From NCBI GenBank assembly GCA_037013495.1, contig CM072812.1, positions 72,051,340-72,115,339 on the forward strand: a stretch of DNA of 64,000 nt. Reading direction: 5' to 3'. A model generated the notes under the pieces. That model ran no database searches, was not told the DNA's origin, and saw only the letters and a program-made list of their open reading frames with translations. The stretch comes from Hippophae tibetana. Taxonomy: Eukaryota > Streptophyta > Magnoliopsida > Rosales > Elaeagnaceae. How positions within the stretch are numbered: position 1 is the stretch's first letter; the number at the start of each line of letters is the position of its first letter. Made by a program: the position numbers and the translations under genes. Of the stretch, positions 1 to 11,298 are shown piece by piece.

Positions 1-700
1 CTTGGATGGGTTTGATGTCAAAAGTGTTGAGGGCGTGAGTTATCATTCTAGGGAATGGGAAAATGAGTCCAAATATGAAGGGATGCAAGTCTACCACCCA
101 TCATCGCGCTGGGGATCATTGGTGTCACATAAATGATGGGGTATCGATATTAAACCTATATAGGATGAGATACCATATTTATGCCTAATTTCAATCAGGT
201 CATTAACGGTCAGAACAATGGGCATCTTTTCTATCTGATGCTTGTCTTTAGTCCTATGGGTAGGCTCACACCAGTTATCACGTTTCTTCTTAGGACGGGG
301 TACCTTAGCCGTTGTGGATGCATAGCTGCAAATTACCGGCACCATGCCCACTAAGATAAGGAGGAAGAAGGACTATATCCAGATGAAGTAGGGAGAGCTA
401 GGACGCTCGCCTTGATGAGTGCCTCCCCTATGCTTCTAGGCATTCTTTCAAGACATAAATTTTTTTAGTAGGTCGGTTAGTTTGTGCGGAGCTCATTTCT
501 ATGTGAGCTAAGTCCCGAGATCCTTCTTGAGGTGTACCTATCATTAAAGGAACAATTTTGGTACGACCTAAAGAGACATTTTTTGAAAATGATGAATAGG
601 TTGTATCTTTTCCTTTGTTAGAAGAAATGGTTAATAATAAGCAAGAGAAGAAGAAATTACCTAATGGTTGAATGTCACAGGTTTAATGATGAACGTCTTG
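1..700 (-). pseudogene. Gypsy-type ORF1 relic (plant putative gypsy transposon domain, PF04195-like)
   Basis: Read on the minus strand, an open stretch at 351-91 continues past a stop to the window edge. It carries a basic segment (RPKKKR), then a region with DLIEIRHKYGI and, after a gap, DDGW-stop-TCIPSYLDSFSHSLE. That arrangement resembles the N-terminal 'putative gypsy type transposon domain' of plant LTR elements, in which a short helix is followed by a PP/DGW motif and a 'CLYESAF..G'-like segment. A less certain upstream part (about 640-430, minus) reads FSKNVSLGRTKIVPL and SRDLAHIEMSSAQTNRP before a stop. In-frame stops show it is dead. The product would be a non-catalytic gag-like structural protein. 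It is cut by the window start. The family call rests on remembered motif order. Confidence 0.5.
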
Positions 701-2900
701 GTGATAAAAACAGACTGATTTTCAAGAGAAGTCGCTAGCCAAACAGACTGAAATTCAAGCCAAGTATTTTTTGAACGGGTTGATGGTGAAAAAGAGTAGC
801 ATAAAAAGGTATACCAGGATGAGATCCTCTAAGGAAAAATTTGGCTAAGTTACTTGAATGAGTAAAAAGCAAAAAAAAAAAAATCTTACTATTTATAAGG
901 GGGGATGGAAGCTGAAATGGTTACCCATTATAACCTAGATTAATAATGGGAATATTCCCTAGACTTCTGGAATCCTCATGAGTAGGAAAGTTAGTGTCAA
1001 GTATAACATGTATGAAGGGGTAGCTATCTAGATAACCTTAATGTCCTTGTCTATTAAGAGACCGTTGTATTGGATTTTGTCTTAATACCAACCTAACCAC
1101 ATGTAGGGGTCAAGTAACAAAGTATTCCCTTAACTTCTCAAAATCAAGAGAATAGGGAAGTTAATGTTTGATATTATCCAAGTAGCAAGTACGCGACTTG
1201 TGGTACATTGCTCAAATTGTGAATGTAACACTCGTTTAATAGCTCGTATATAGAAACCTGATCCTTGGAAGTAATCGATCTAATTTTGATGATCAAGACC
1301 TGATGACAGTGACCTAATTTTTTATAGAACTACTTTTTGTAATGTACTCTTGTAGCTCAAATAGAACACTTACCAATATAACCTTGACATCTGTGAGATG
1401 AATAAGATGATTTGATCATTATTAACATTCCACACTTCTCTCTAGAAACCCTATAACATTAGAATCTTTCCAAACAAGAACAATCACCAATATTTTTAAT
1501 AATAATATTTACAAAAATAAAATAAAATATCACCTATGATTAGTTTGGTAAAACTTTACTTTTTGTTATTTTTTTCCTTTTAAAAACCTAAATAATTAAG
1601 TCTCTTCTTTTTATTTATAAATTTTATGGTTTTTTTCCAATATTTATGCACGAAAAGTTGGGAGATTCTATTTACTCTATAGAAAAAAGAATGTTTTGTG
1701 AAAATCATGAAAAAAATCTAAAATATAAAATTTGATTAAAAAATATTATATTTAAAGGCTTATGAGTTACTCCATATTTTGATAATGATTTCTTAAAATA
1801 TGAAAATCTAAGTAAGAAATAATACATAATTACAAAATTACAAAAAAATCTTAAATTAAAAATCAAAATTATTATTAAACACACCCTAAGTTTCGATAGA
1901 ATTTGATTATGCATTTGTTCTTCTATTGATAACTTCATTGAGAAATGCAATATGCACATAATTTCTTAAATATACACTTAAGTCAATAGATCTTTATAGT
2001 ATGCTACATACTTCTAAAAGTGAGTTCGATACTTAGAGAAACTCATGTTAATGCATTGATATTCTTTATATTTTATTTTATTAAAATATTATGTTTTAAT
2101 ATCCTAATTAAAGTATTCTTTTTCCTTTTAATCATTTTAAATAGTGTTTCTCTTTAGATCAAAGTATGACATATGGATCTTAAGTGGCAAAATTTTCAAG
2201 AGTATTTTAGAAATTTAAGAAAGAAAAAAAATTTATTATTTCAATTATAGTTATTAGGTCATCGATTTCATCTGTGATGGGAGAGTAAGTATATATTAAT
2301 AATTATAATTATAATAATTTATATTAATTTTGAATATATTTAAGTTATTAATCAATAATGATTTTTTTATAGTTTAACTACACTTTTTATTTTTTTAATA
2401 ATTTTCTAAAATAGATTTGCTTAAAAAAATAAATATTAACATAATTATTATTTTATTACATAATTTAAATATTAAAAACAAATTTAATTTTTAACTATTT
2501 AGCACATGTTAACAAGTAAAATTAAAATATAAAAGTAAAAATAAATAAAATTCAATCTAATTATTTTAATATTGTGTGTTTTATTTTTAAATGTGTGTTT
2601 TTTTATATAATTATATGTATAAAAATTAAAATTAATATATATTCAGTTTCGATTAATCACAGTTTCAATATTATAATAACTATTACCGTCCCATGCCTTA
2701 TCTTTTACGATTATTTAAAAAAAATTGTCTTATTTTTATATATAACTACATTTTTAATTATACACAGTTAAAATGTATATCCTATGTCTATATATAGTGA
2801 AGTTTTAATTCATATTACTTGCATGTATTGACGACTAAAAAGTGTGTTCTTTTTCTGGTTGAAATGTTTATTCAAGAGTTATTGATTACAATGAAAATTA
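701..2900. other. AT-rich non-coding stretch, no gene recognised
   Basis: This is about 2.2 kb without a convincing reading frame. The part from 900 to 1480 is less AT-rich and could be leader or LTR sequence of the gypsy relic to its left, but I found no primer-binding site, polypurine tract or TG...CA boundary. From about 1480 to 2900 the sequence is very AT-rich with many A/T runs. The short open frames there (for example 1705-1959 minus and 2574-2771 plus) have low-complexity translations rich in I, F, L and Y. Confidence 0.5.
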
Positions 2901-2939
2901 AAATTCAGAATTTATATTAGTGAAATACACTCGATGAGC

Positions 2940-3970
2940 AAATAAACAATTATAACTAACTAATGCTAACTTGAGCTATATTTTGTTAGCACGCTAACAT
3001 ATAACAAACTGTATATAATCATAATACAAACGCTTAGTACCCCTTATCAAGTTAATAGTGATGGAACAACTATTAATTTGGTACAAAGAGAAAAACAAAT
3101 CATGGCTTTAGAAGTACTTTAGTCAATGCATCACCAACTTGATATTCTTATGTTGCATACCTTACCATCACTACTAGTCAAAGCAACACCATAGGACATT
3201 AGTGTTTTAGTTGATTTAAAAGATACCAATCCACTTTTATGCAACAAGTCCATCACATATTTATATTGACTAAGGTGTAACATTTAGTCACTTCTTGTAA
3301 TCTCAAGACAAAGGAAAAAATTTAGATAACCCATATCCTTGAGAGACAAATGGTTGTTGAGTAGTTGAGTGAGATGTTTGAGATAAATGTAATCATTGAA
3401 GAAATATTAAATATATAAGCTTTATAACTATGGAAACCAAATCCATTAAAGCTTTGGATAGATTATGAAACCAAGCACTTGGTGCTTGTTAAAGCCTATA
3501 CAAGGCTTTGTTAAGTTTGCACACCAAATCATGTTGAGAAGTATCCTTAAAACCTTGTGGTAGATATATGTAGACTTTCTCCTCAAGATCACTATTTAGA
3601 AAAGCATTATTAACATCTAATTTATTTAAAATCTAACCAAAAGAGAGTGCTATATATAATGAGAACAATACTCATTGTTTGTGGTTTCATGATAGGAGAG
3701 AATATTTTCAAATAATCAATGACATATTTCTGTTTGTATCCACAACCATACTTGACTTATACTTATCCAAAGGGTTATCACTCTTCATTTCACTCTATAC
3801 ATGTAGTTAGAGGTGATAGGCTTTCATTTAGAAGGTTTGGTAACCAAAGTCCATTTTTTTCACCAAAGCACCAAAGATCATTCTCATGGAATCTTCCTAT
3901 TCAGGGATGCCTTGTGCTTTCTTATAACAAGCAGGCTCAGGTAAGATAGTAATAGAGATATGATGAGACA
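2940..3970 (-). pseudogene. Copia reverse transcriptase relic
   Basis: Minus-strand translation in pieces shows typical copia RT blocks. Near the upstream end there is PEPACYKKAQG and 'MRMIFGALV'. The middle has a segment equivalent to 'LDVNNAFLNGDLEEEVYM' followed by 'GFKDTSQ', then 'LNKALYGLKQA'. Downstream, LNNHLSLKDMGYLNFFLCLEI is followed by LSQYKYVMDLLHKSGL. These correspond to the RVT_2 domain (RNA-directed DNA polymerase) of Ty1/copia pol. Several frameshifts and stops are present and the YVDD catalytic motif was not found intact. The upstream part of pol lies to the right of the inserted LTR. RNase H is missing or unrecognisable to the left. Confidence 0.7.
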
Positions 3971-5655
3971 AAACTGACATCTGGTTAGCAATACTGATTT
4001 TGTATATACTTTTGTTTTATATTTGTAAAAATCTCGCAAGTGTACAAATTATTCTATATAAAATGAAAAGTATATTCCAAAATTCGATCTAAGGAAGGAA
4101 TATATGTGGTTTTTAATTTATTATTCAACTTTTTAAAACGAAATTAAATCCTAAACATTCTATCATGATATTTTTATTTTTTGTGTTTCCTAATCTAATA
4201 ACATAAAAAAATAAACATTGATGTGGATTCAATAAAAAATTATGCAAATTTTTATCATTCATAATAGTAAAGTATTTATAGATATAATAATTAAGTTAAT
4301 TATGCTTTCTTATATTATTTAGGTTATTAAAAATATAAATTGATATTTATTGATTTTCTCTTTTTATATAAATATCACCTTTGGTAGGGTTAGATATTCT
4401 TTGTTAATTAAATAAATCAATTAATAGCTATAAGTGTGGTCGATAATTAATTTGGTTATTTAAATTAAAATTTTTTTTCTAAGAGATTGAAAATGAACCA
4501 TTTAAATGTCATCTTTGATAGGGTTAGACATTTTAAACTTTATTCAAGGTATCCAAATTAAACCTAAGAATTTAATTATCCGAGTATTAACTTTTAAGTT
4601 TTAAAACCATTATTGAAAATATGTTTTCAATACCTTTTCAAATAATAGTTCTTAAAAAAATCTTGAAATAGAGCTTCACTCTAACTATCAAATGATTGTG
4701 CTAACAAATAAAAGGAAACTATTTTAAATCAGATCGGATAATAAAAACTTTAAAATATAATTTTTAGATTTAAGTTTGTAATGAAAAATAATATATTTCT
4801 TTCTAACATCCTTAATATAAAATCTTGAATTAAAACAAAATCAATTTATTTTATAGAAATATTTTACCTATTTAATATTTCGTAAGTATAACAACGTTAT
4901 TATTATAGCATATTTACAAATAGCCAATTATATTAAATTTGATCAAAGACAAGTTAAATATAACATATAAGAATAAAGTATAAAAATAACTATGAAGAAT
5001 ACATTTTAAAATTATACCTCAAAAGAATTCTTACAGAACTTTGATGCTAATTTTGTTTCTAGAAAACCTCCAAACATATTTGCATTTTCGTTTATTGAAT
5101 TAAAAATTAGAAATTTACAAAAAAATAACTAGTTCTTCTAAAAAAAGAAATTTAAAACTAAAAAACTAAAAAAAACAAAGAAATATTTCTAGAGAAAGAA
5201 AAGAGTTGAGAAATTGTGAGATTTGAGATCAGAGGAGATGGTCCTTTTATAGGTGAGAAAAAAGCTAAAAAGTGGGAAAATATCTCAAAAATTGGTTTTG
5301 GATGCATTTGGATAGGTTGGCACGCGTATGAGGCGATATTTACTATAGACGGGCACTGGCACGAGCGGGGATTGTTGGGCACGTTCGGGCGTGTGCTAGC
5401 TATGCGCGATTTTGTCAATTTTTTCATTCGTTTTTACTTTTCCTCATTTTTTTCTCACAACATTTTTTATGTATTGCCTCTAGCATTTTTCTTCTACTTT
5501 TTAAATAAAAATAACTAAAAAATAATAAAAATAACTGTGATTCTGAAAAGAAATATATATATAAAATTATGATAAAATCATATAAATATAAATTTATGTA
5601 ATCAATTAAAATATATTAAATCATGGTAATCTTTGTGCTTTCTAAGCATTCATCA
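3971..5655 (-). mobile_element. Solo LTR inserted in the copia element (same family as the 44.9-51.2 kb LARD)
   Basis: Over nearly its full length this segment matches the LTRs at 44874-46673 and 49527-51248. Shared blocks include 'tttgttttatatttgtaaaa', 'cctaatctaataacataaaa' and 'ttgaatcaaaaa..'-type sequence. On the minus strand it begins TGATGAATGCTTAGAAAG, as the LARD LTR begins TGATAAGTGCTTAAAAAG. The pentamer AGACA lies immediately on both sides (3966-3970 and 5656-5660), consistent with a 5-bp target-site duplication. No PBS or internal domain is attached, so this is a solo LTR formed by LTR-LTR recombination. The left end carries a few extra bases (AAAC) before the expected TG/CA boundary. 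The reading frames inside (5158-5518, both strands) are incidental. Confidence 0.75.
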
Positions 5656-6780
5656 AGACATAAGCCAACTATTTAGGTTTAGTAATTCTTGCCTTAGTTC
5701 TAATCACCATTGAGTAAGTGTTGACAAAAAGACAAGGAGGTGAATTTGGAGGAGTATTTGGAAAGTGCCTGAGTGAATTTAGTTCAAATGGTTTAAGAGA
5801 AGTGAGAATATCATTGGTTTTAGATGCTGGACTAGAGGGTGTAATATCTGGCAACTCAGATTGCAAGATCGAAAACTCTATTAGAGGTGAAACCAAACAC
5901 TTTTTCTTAATGGATGAGAAGGAAGATAGAAGAAACTCAACAATGGTTACATCAATATTAGAGGTTAAGGATTCAGAAGGAAATAATCTTAATAAAATTG
6001 TACATGTCTAGAAGGTTAGAGTTTGTTAGTTTACAAATCAAGGCATAGATAACCATATTTTTGAGGTGCATAAGAAAGGAATGCACATTCATTGGACCTT
6101 GGTTGAGGCTTAAGTTGATTAAAGGCTCTGAGGAAAGAAAAGCACAATGAGCTAAGAATTTGAGAATAATCATAGTTAGAGATTTTTCCATATAGAAGAG
6201 AGTAAGGAGTTTGAAAGTCAAACTTTAAAAGATAGACTATTGATGGTGAAAACTGCAGTTTTAAAGGCATGTACCTACATAGACATGGGCACACTAATTC
6301 TTAATAAGAGAGCAAGGCTCTTGTCTATTACTCTTTGATTTCTAGATTTCACCATGCCATTTTTCTCAGATATGTAGGGTTATGTAACACAATACAACAA
6401 TTCGTACCTAATTTGTGTGTGAGAAACTAAAACTCACCACCCACATCGATTTGAATTTTTAATGCTAAATTTTCTTTCCATCATAGAAAGAAAGAGCATG
6501 AAAATTGACTCAAACTGATTCTTAGAAGTGAGAAAGTAAATCCACATAAAGTGGCTAAAGTCATCCAGATGAGTAGAAAGTACTTTAGCCCTTACGGTGA
6601 AGATTATAGGTGATGTCCATATAAATAAAATCCAAGGCATTATTAGAAGTAAAATTCTTAGAAATAAAAGGAAGTTTATGTGATTTGGCTAAAGGATAAA
6701 CATGCCAAGGAATTTTATTCAACTTTGCACAAGTCACCAATAAAGATTGTTGAGCCAATTACCTAACACAACAGTGGAAG
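5656..6780 (-). pseudogene. Copia integrase and hinge relic
   Basis: At 6640-6434 (minus) the translation contains THLDDFSHFMWIYFLTSKNQ, which equals the plant copia integrase block 'YIHFVDDFSRFTWIYPLK' with the catalytic Asp in DDFS. It ends near the next catalytic region ('CDGGGEF', here degraded to NRCGW). At 6294-6031 the C-terminal integrase part appears, with FDFQTPYSLLYGKISNYD and LKPQPRSNECAFLSYAPQ (family: 'SPFEKLFGKTPNY ... PRSIPCVFLGYS'). At 5760-5670 the hinge reads NTYSMVIRTKARITKPK (family: HPMVTRSKAGI.KPK). Multiple frame changes make it inactive. Its continuation, RT, lies at 3970-2940 beyond the inserted LTR. Confidence 0.72.
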
Positions 6781-8345
6781 GGTGAGCAAGTTTCAAATGA
6801 AAAACATCACTTCCTAAAGCACTAGAAAATACAATGGGTGGAGATGACAAAAAATGAGATGAATCAATTATACCATGAGTTGTTGAGGATGGCTAAGTGT
6901 CTAGTATATCTTCAATGCTATAAAGTCTAACACTAGCTTGTCCTTGGATGAGTGCTTTTTTTATTGGATCTTTCTTAACACAATAACAATCAGCATGAAA
7001 TTCAACAGCCATATCATTATTAGAGCATAATTATTGGATTGAAATCAGGTTATTAAAAACTTATGGTGTGTGAAAGCACATTGTGAAGTTGCAAAGGCAT
7101 ACCATCAACATGGGCAACATTATCTCCATGACGATGAATAGGTAAGAAAGAGCCATTAACTACAATGATAGATTCAGAGCCAAAAAAGGATTAGTTATTC
7201 TAAAGATTATCATGATTGCCTATATGTTGATGAGTAGAACCTGAATCAATAACCACTGATGTTGCATAGGGTGAATGTTGGAGGAACCTTAAAAAGATGT
7301 TATGAAAGCTAAATTTGCTACAATTTTACTAGCTATAATGTTACATAATTTGAAATAGTGACATGTAAAATTACATATTTTGTCACATATTTGACATTGA
7401 ACCTTAGGGCTAGAACCTAAAGTAGGATGCTTGCTATGATGAAAGTTCCCAGGTAAAGTAGTTGATTTTTAAGAATTTTGACGATAAAATCATGAATATT
7501 TTAGGTAAGTTTTTTAGGTGACTTGTGTGCAAGATTGGTTCTAGAAGGTCCTTTCAATGTCATTATAGTCATAAGAACCACATTGAATGCATGAAGTTGC
7601 TAGCATAAAAAAACTTGTGAATAATGAAATAGTGTTCAATCATAAGACTATAAAAGGTTCTAAATTCATCAAAACTTAGTGTATGAACTCTTAGAGAGGA
7701 AAAATAAGGAAGATGTTGTGGATCAAGACCACGTGTAGCACAGAAAATCAAGTTTTGATTAGGATCAATTTCCCCTACAGTAGCTAGGTGATCTAGAATT
7801 GACTTAATCTTGAGGAAATAGTCTTCCATTGAAGAATTATCATTCCTTACTATCTGTAACTGTAATCTTATATCCATAACATGGGCCAATGAAAAAAATT
7901 GAATAAGATGATTATAAGACACACCAGTACTGTGCTATTGTTCTAGGCTTTACCCAATGAGTTGAAGCACTTGAAGAAACAAAAGCAAGCTACCAACTCT
8001 TCACCATTCCATTCAGTCATGTCTAGTGTTCAAATTTAAGATTCGGAATTTGAGTTCCAAGCATAAAATACAAAGGCATAGCATAGGCATAATCAATTAT
8101 TTCCTCAAGTCCATAGACTGAGATCAATGACAGTAATTTTTCGTTCCATAACATAAAGTTTCTTCTATCCAGCTTGATAAAAAAAAATTAACATTCACAA
8201 ATGGAAGAGTGTAAGTAGAAGCATAAGCTGAAATGAAACTAAGTTCAAGATGTGAGGATTGATTATTCTAAACAACAATTGATGATTTTCCTATTGCATT
8301 TGCATTGTAAATAGTCGGAGATGTTGCAATTATAGCTCCTTTGTA
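6781..8345 (-). pseudogene. Copia gag, protease and GAG-pre-integrase relic
   Basis: The open part at 7922-7569 (minus) shows LAHVMDIRLQLQIVRNDNSS then MEDYFLKIKSILDHLATVGE. This is the UBN2/gag signature of plant copia elements (family: 'SRARVMQLRMQLQ..KKG..S..EY..K.K...D.LA..G'). Upstream, to about 8340, degraded pieces match the 'W...L...' N-terminal gag region (KLDRRNFMLWNEKLLSLI). Downstream, around 7200-6780, protease-like and GAG-pre-integrase pieces occur (NPNNLISIQ-like, then FHLKLAHPS, family 'WHQRLGHPS'). The CCHC zinc knuckle was not recognised. Frameshifts and stops separate the pieces. Confidence 0.68.
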
Positions 8346-8406
8346 AGAGTTTTGATTTAGATCTGATTACTTATGTTCATTCTCAATAGTGCAATGTGAT
8401 TGTGAG

Positions 8407-8468
8407 GTCTAAGAGTTATACACTAGTGGGAATTGATTGAGTTATACACTAGCGTGGATTGATTGAGT
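8407..8468. repeat. Short tandem duplication of about 31 bp
   Basis: The unit beginning gagttatacactag and ending ggattgatt/gaattgatt occurs twice in a row, differing at a few positions, and is followed by a third partial 'gagtta'. It lies just upstream (minus sense) of the copia gag relic, so it may be a leader or LTR-edge duplication. Function unknown. Confidence 0.6.
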
Positions 8469-8469
8469 T

Positions 8470-9360
8470 AATAATTGATTTTAGTGTAAATTTGATTATA
8501 AAATTGTATGTGTTTAGCATTACTCGTTAAAATTTCTAGTACATTGGCTCATTGGGATAGAGATTGAAATATGGATATTTACCTTAAAATAACACATTAG
8601 GAAGAAAAACATATGATTTATGAAAAAAAAATTATTAGTAAAGCTCATAATATTCATTAATTTAAACCTTAGTTAAACTATTTTGATAACAAGCTATCAA
8701 AGATTTAAACTTAGCAAAAGTACGTTTATTCATAATAAAAAATTAAAGCACTCATGATCCCCCAAAGGTTTGGCCTTCAGAAGATTCATGAATATTTGGA
8801 GAAACAATAAATGTAAAGGTAAAGCCAAAGCAAGAATAGTAGCATATAAGAATCGTGGATCAAAAATTTTCTTAATAATTATGAAGAAAAATCATGTTTT
8901 TCTTGATATGAAAAAGAAACAATTAAACACATGACCCATAATTATGTTTTAAAAGAAAAAGAAATGTATATACTGAATGTGACATGTGTGAATACGATTA
9001 GTCACACAAGAGATCGATGGATGTTTTGAGGTACAATAATTGCAGAAGTGGTAGAGAGGCCCATACTAAATGCTTAAATGAAATGGATGAGGTAGTTGGT
9101 GTGGAGTTGTACATCCTTAAAGTTGATAAGGAATTGAAAATGATAGGCTGTTTAATTTCGTAGATAGCAAACAAATATATATATATGCTTATTTGGGTCG
9201 ACTCATGATTGTAGGGCTAGTCAGCTAGCTGGCATGCATTTTATGTTAATTATGTAGGTTAATCTAAGCTGTATATTGATAGAATTGTTTGTATAAATGA
9301 TGCTAGCATCAAAGACATCTTGTTGATTAGTGTATGTTGATGCTGGGAGCTGGGAATGAG
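8470..9360. other. No gene recognised
   Basis: About 0.9 kb between the copia and hAT relics. It is AT-rich with short A and T runs and a (TA) stretch near 9175-9187. The part around 8990-9150 is less AT-rich and could be a fragment of an old element, but its translations match no family I recognise. Confidence 0.4.
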
Positions 9361-9363
9361 GCA

Positions 9364-10265
9364 CAGCCAGGGCGGGTCCAGAATTTGTTTTTTGGGGCTA
9401 AGTTATATATTCTTTTTTTAAAATACTCAAATAATTAACATAAAATATAAAATACAAATATTATGATAGTAAAAAAATTAAAATAGAAAAAATTTATTTA
9501 TAAAAGCTAAAATTATTACTAGCATAAACTTTGTTCAAACACATCAATATATGAAGTTCAAAGAAAATGAGATGAAAATATGAAAGAAAAAGATAATTAT
9601 TTAAGTTTTGTCCTACAATTTTTCAAAACCTAAAACTCATCTATTATGAAATTTGAATTTATTTTTTGAACAAACTCTCTTTTAATATAAACAATCATAC
9701 AACCTACAAGAAACTCCTCCATTTTATTTTGAAATGATGTTTTAATGACTTTCATGATGAAAATACATTCTCTATAGTTACAATAGAAACATAAAGTGTC
9801 AATACCAAACAAATTAATCTATCAATAAAGAAATACATGTGTGACTTTCCTAATTGAACTAGCTCTTGACATAATGCTGACAAAGTAGACAAGTTTAAAA
9901 ATCTGAATGATAAATAACATCTCTCTCAAAAAATTGCAACTATCTTTTAAATCTTCATGCTCTTTTTGAGTAAAATTTTGATGATAATTTTTTTTTATCA
10001 AGATTGCAAATATGATCAGCAATGAATGAATGGAAATTATTATAGGATTCAATGATAAAATTAAAGTAGGAAGTTCTATCGATTCATCACAAAAATATGT
10101 GACCTATCTCCGTTAAATGAATATCAATTATTGCATTAAAAATGTCAACACGATAGTAATGATCGATTGTAATGTAATGTTTTTTGTTAAAATGAACAGC
10201 GAGTATCCTCCATGTAGCAATCCCTCATATTTGGTGTAACAATGTCATATTTCTCACATAATGAT
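9364..10265 (-). pseudogene. hAT (Tip100/zf-MYM1-like) transposase C-terminal relic
   Basis: Minus-strand pieces run in transposase order. About 10262-10080 gives VPSLCEKYDIVTPNMRDCYM and then, in another frame, HYYRVDIFNA and IDIHLTEIG. The 10052-9822 piece contains KNYHQNFTQKEHEDLKDSCN. The 9812-9630 piece gives IMKVIKTSFQNKMEEFLVGC followed by IKREFVQKINSNFIIDEF. This is the hATC dimerisation region of Tip100/ZMYM1-like proteins (family: 'SAMK.VKT.LRNKMEDE.L.D.L..YIE..'). The left edge 9364-9385 reads cagccagggcgggtccagaa, which resembles the CAGGGGCGGA(G/T)CCAGAA terminal repeat of Tip100 elements. The right TIR was not found; a TA microsatellite and CACTA sequence follow. Two or more frameshifts and stops make it dead. 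Confidence 0.72.
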
Positions 10266-10267
10266 GG

Positions 10268-10270
<3 letters not shown>

Positions 10271-10301
<31 letters not shown>
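10271..10301. repeat. (TA)n microsatellite
   Basis: About 15 uninterrupted TA units between the hAT relic and the CACTA fragment, close to the likely boundary between two insertions. Confidence 0.9.
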
Positions 10302-10303
<2 letters not shown>

Positions 10304-10420
10304 ATTTAAATTACAAATAAAATGATGTCCTCTCTTTTGTCATGGATTTTGTGATATTTCCACTTTATTTCAAGGAGAGGAAGTTTGGTTTACTTAAAAT
10401 CACTAGCATAGTGACTAGGA

Positions 10421-10815
10421 AACTAAGCAAGAGAGATGAGATGGAGTTTGGCCAAAAAATAGCTGGTCCATATAACAATTCATTCCCCTAAATACATAGG
10501 CACATAAACATCTATCAAACAAGTAACACAAACTTCAGAGACATAGGAATAGAGAAATCAAAGCATTATAAAAATTAGCATTATAAAAATTAGCATGGTG
10601 TTGTCTTATGTTATTCAAGATCATCATATTCTTCTCATGATTCTTCTTATGATGTTATAATTTGAACCATGTGTTCTGTCCATTCTTCTCGTAAATTATC
10701 ATAAATTTACATATCATAGCCCGACTTATTCCAACCAAAGAACTATATGTAATTAAATTCAAAATTAGAATGTAATATCATGAATTCACAAAAAATAATT
10801 TATATATGTTAAAAG
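10421..10815 (-). repeat. Duplicated CACTA 3' end, distal copy (partner 11147-11521)
   Basis: 10421-10815 and 11147-11521 are a diverged direct repeat. Both start aacta(a)g(a)caagagagatgag and run through 3' UTR sequence (attcattcccctaaatacat) into the terminal Ulp1 exon (gcccattcttctcgtaaat in one copy, gtccattcttctcgtaaat in the other). The last coding exon plus UTR was therefore duplicated inside the element. The right CACTA copy keeps a shorter version of the same duplication (UTR at about 29626-29740 and 30150-30270), so the event predates the split of the two copies. Confidence 0.7.
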
Positions 10816-11298
10816 ATTAGTAAAAGTGACTACCACATTGACACTGGAGTGATATAATAAGAACATCATCCTTTCAAAATCATATTAGCACTGTATTAAT
10901 CTTTTGTCTATAATTATGAAGCTATCTAGAATCAAGCTGGTATTTTTAATGCTATAATGAGCTCTAAATATGAAGTCAAGTGTAACACCAATTTTTTACT
11001 TGGGTTGGTTGAGTTTTGGTGCCCACAAACTAATACTTTTGTATTTCCTTGGGGTGAAACAACAATTACTCTTAAAGATATAGGGATTCTTGGTGGTTTT
11101 CTTATACTTGCTGGCCAGTGACTACCATGATGTTGTCATACCAGGGAACTAGACAAGAGAGATGAGATGAAGTTTGGGAAAAAAATAGGTCGATATAACA
11201 ATTCATTCCCCTAAATACATGAGCACATAAACATCCATCAAACAAGCTATCCAAACTTCAGACACAGGAATAGAGAAATTAAAGCATTATAAAAATTA

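Larger units (their letters stand above)
2940..8345 (-). mobile_element. Degraded Ty1/copia retrotransposon, interrupted by a solo LTR
   Basis: Minus-strand copia domains lie in the expected order from right to left: gag (about 8340-7570), protease/GAG-pre-integrase (about 7300-6780), integrase (about 6700-6030), the 'HPMVTRSK' hinge (about 5700) and reverse transcriptase (3970-2940). Between hinge and RT sits an unrelated 1.7-kb LTR at 3971-5655. Joining the copia reading across the insertion site restores a continuous protein reading, which supports a single original element. No copia LTRs, PBS or PPT were recognised at either side, so the ends are probably lost. Frame breaks occur throughout. 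This is old, immobile copia debris. Confidence 0.75.

Noticed and set aside
1705-2771. Hydrophobic frames in AT-rich DNA (1705-1959 minus, 2574-2771 plus)
   Set aside because: Low-complexity Ile/Phe/Leu/Tyr translations expected by chance in such sequence; no start context or homologous motif.
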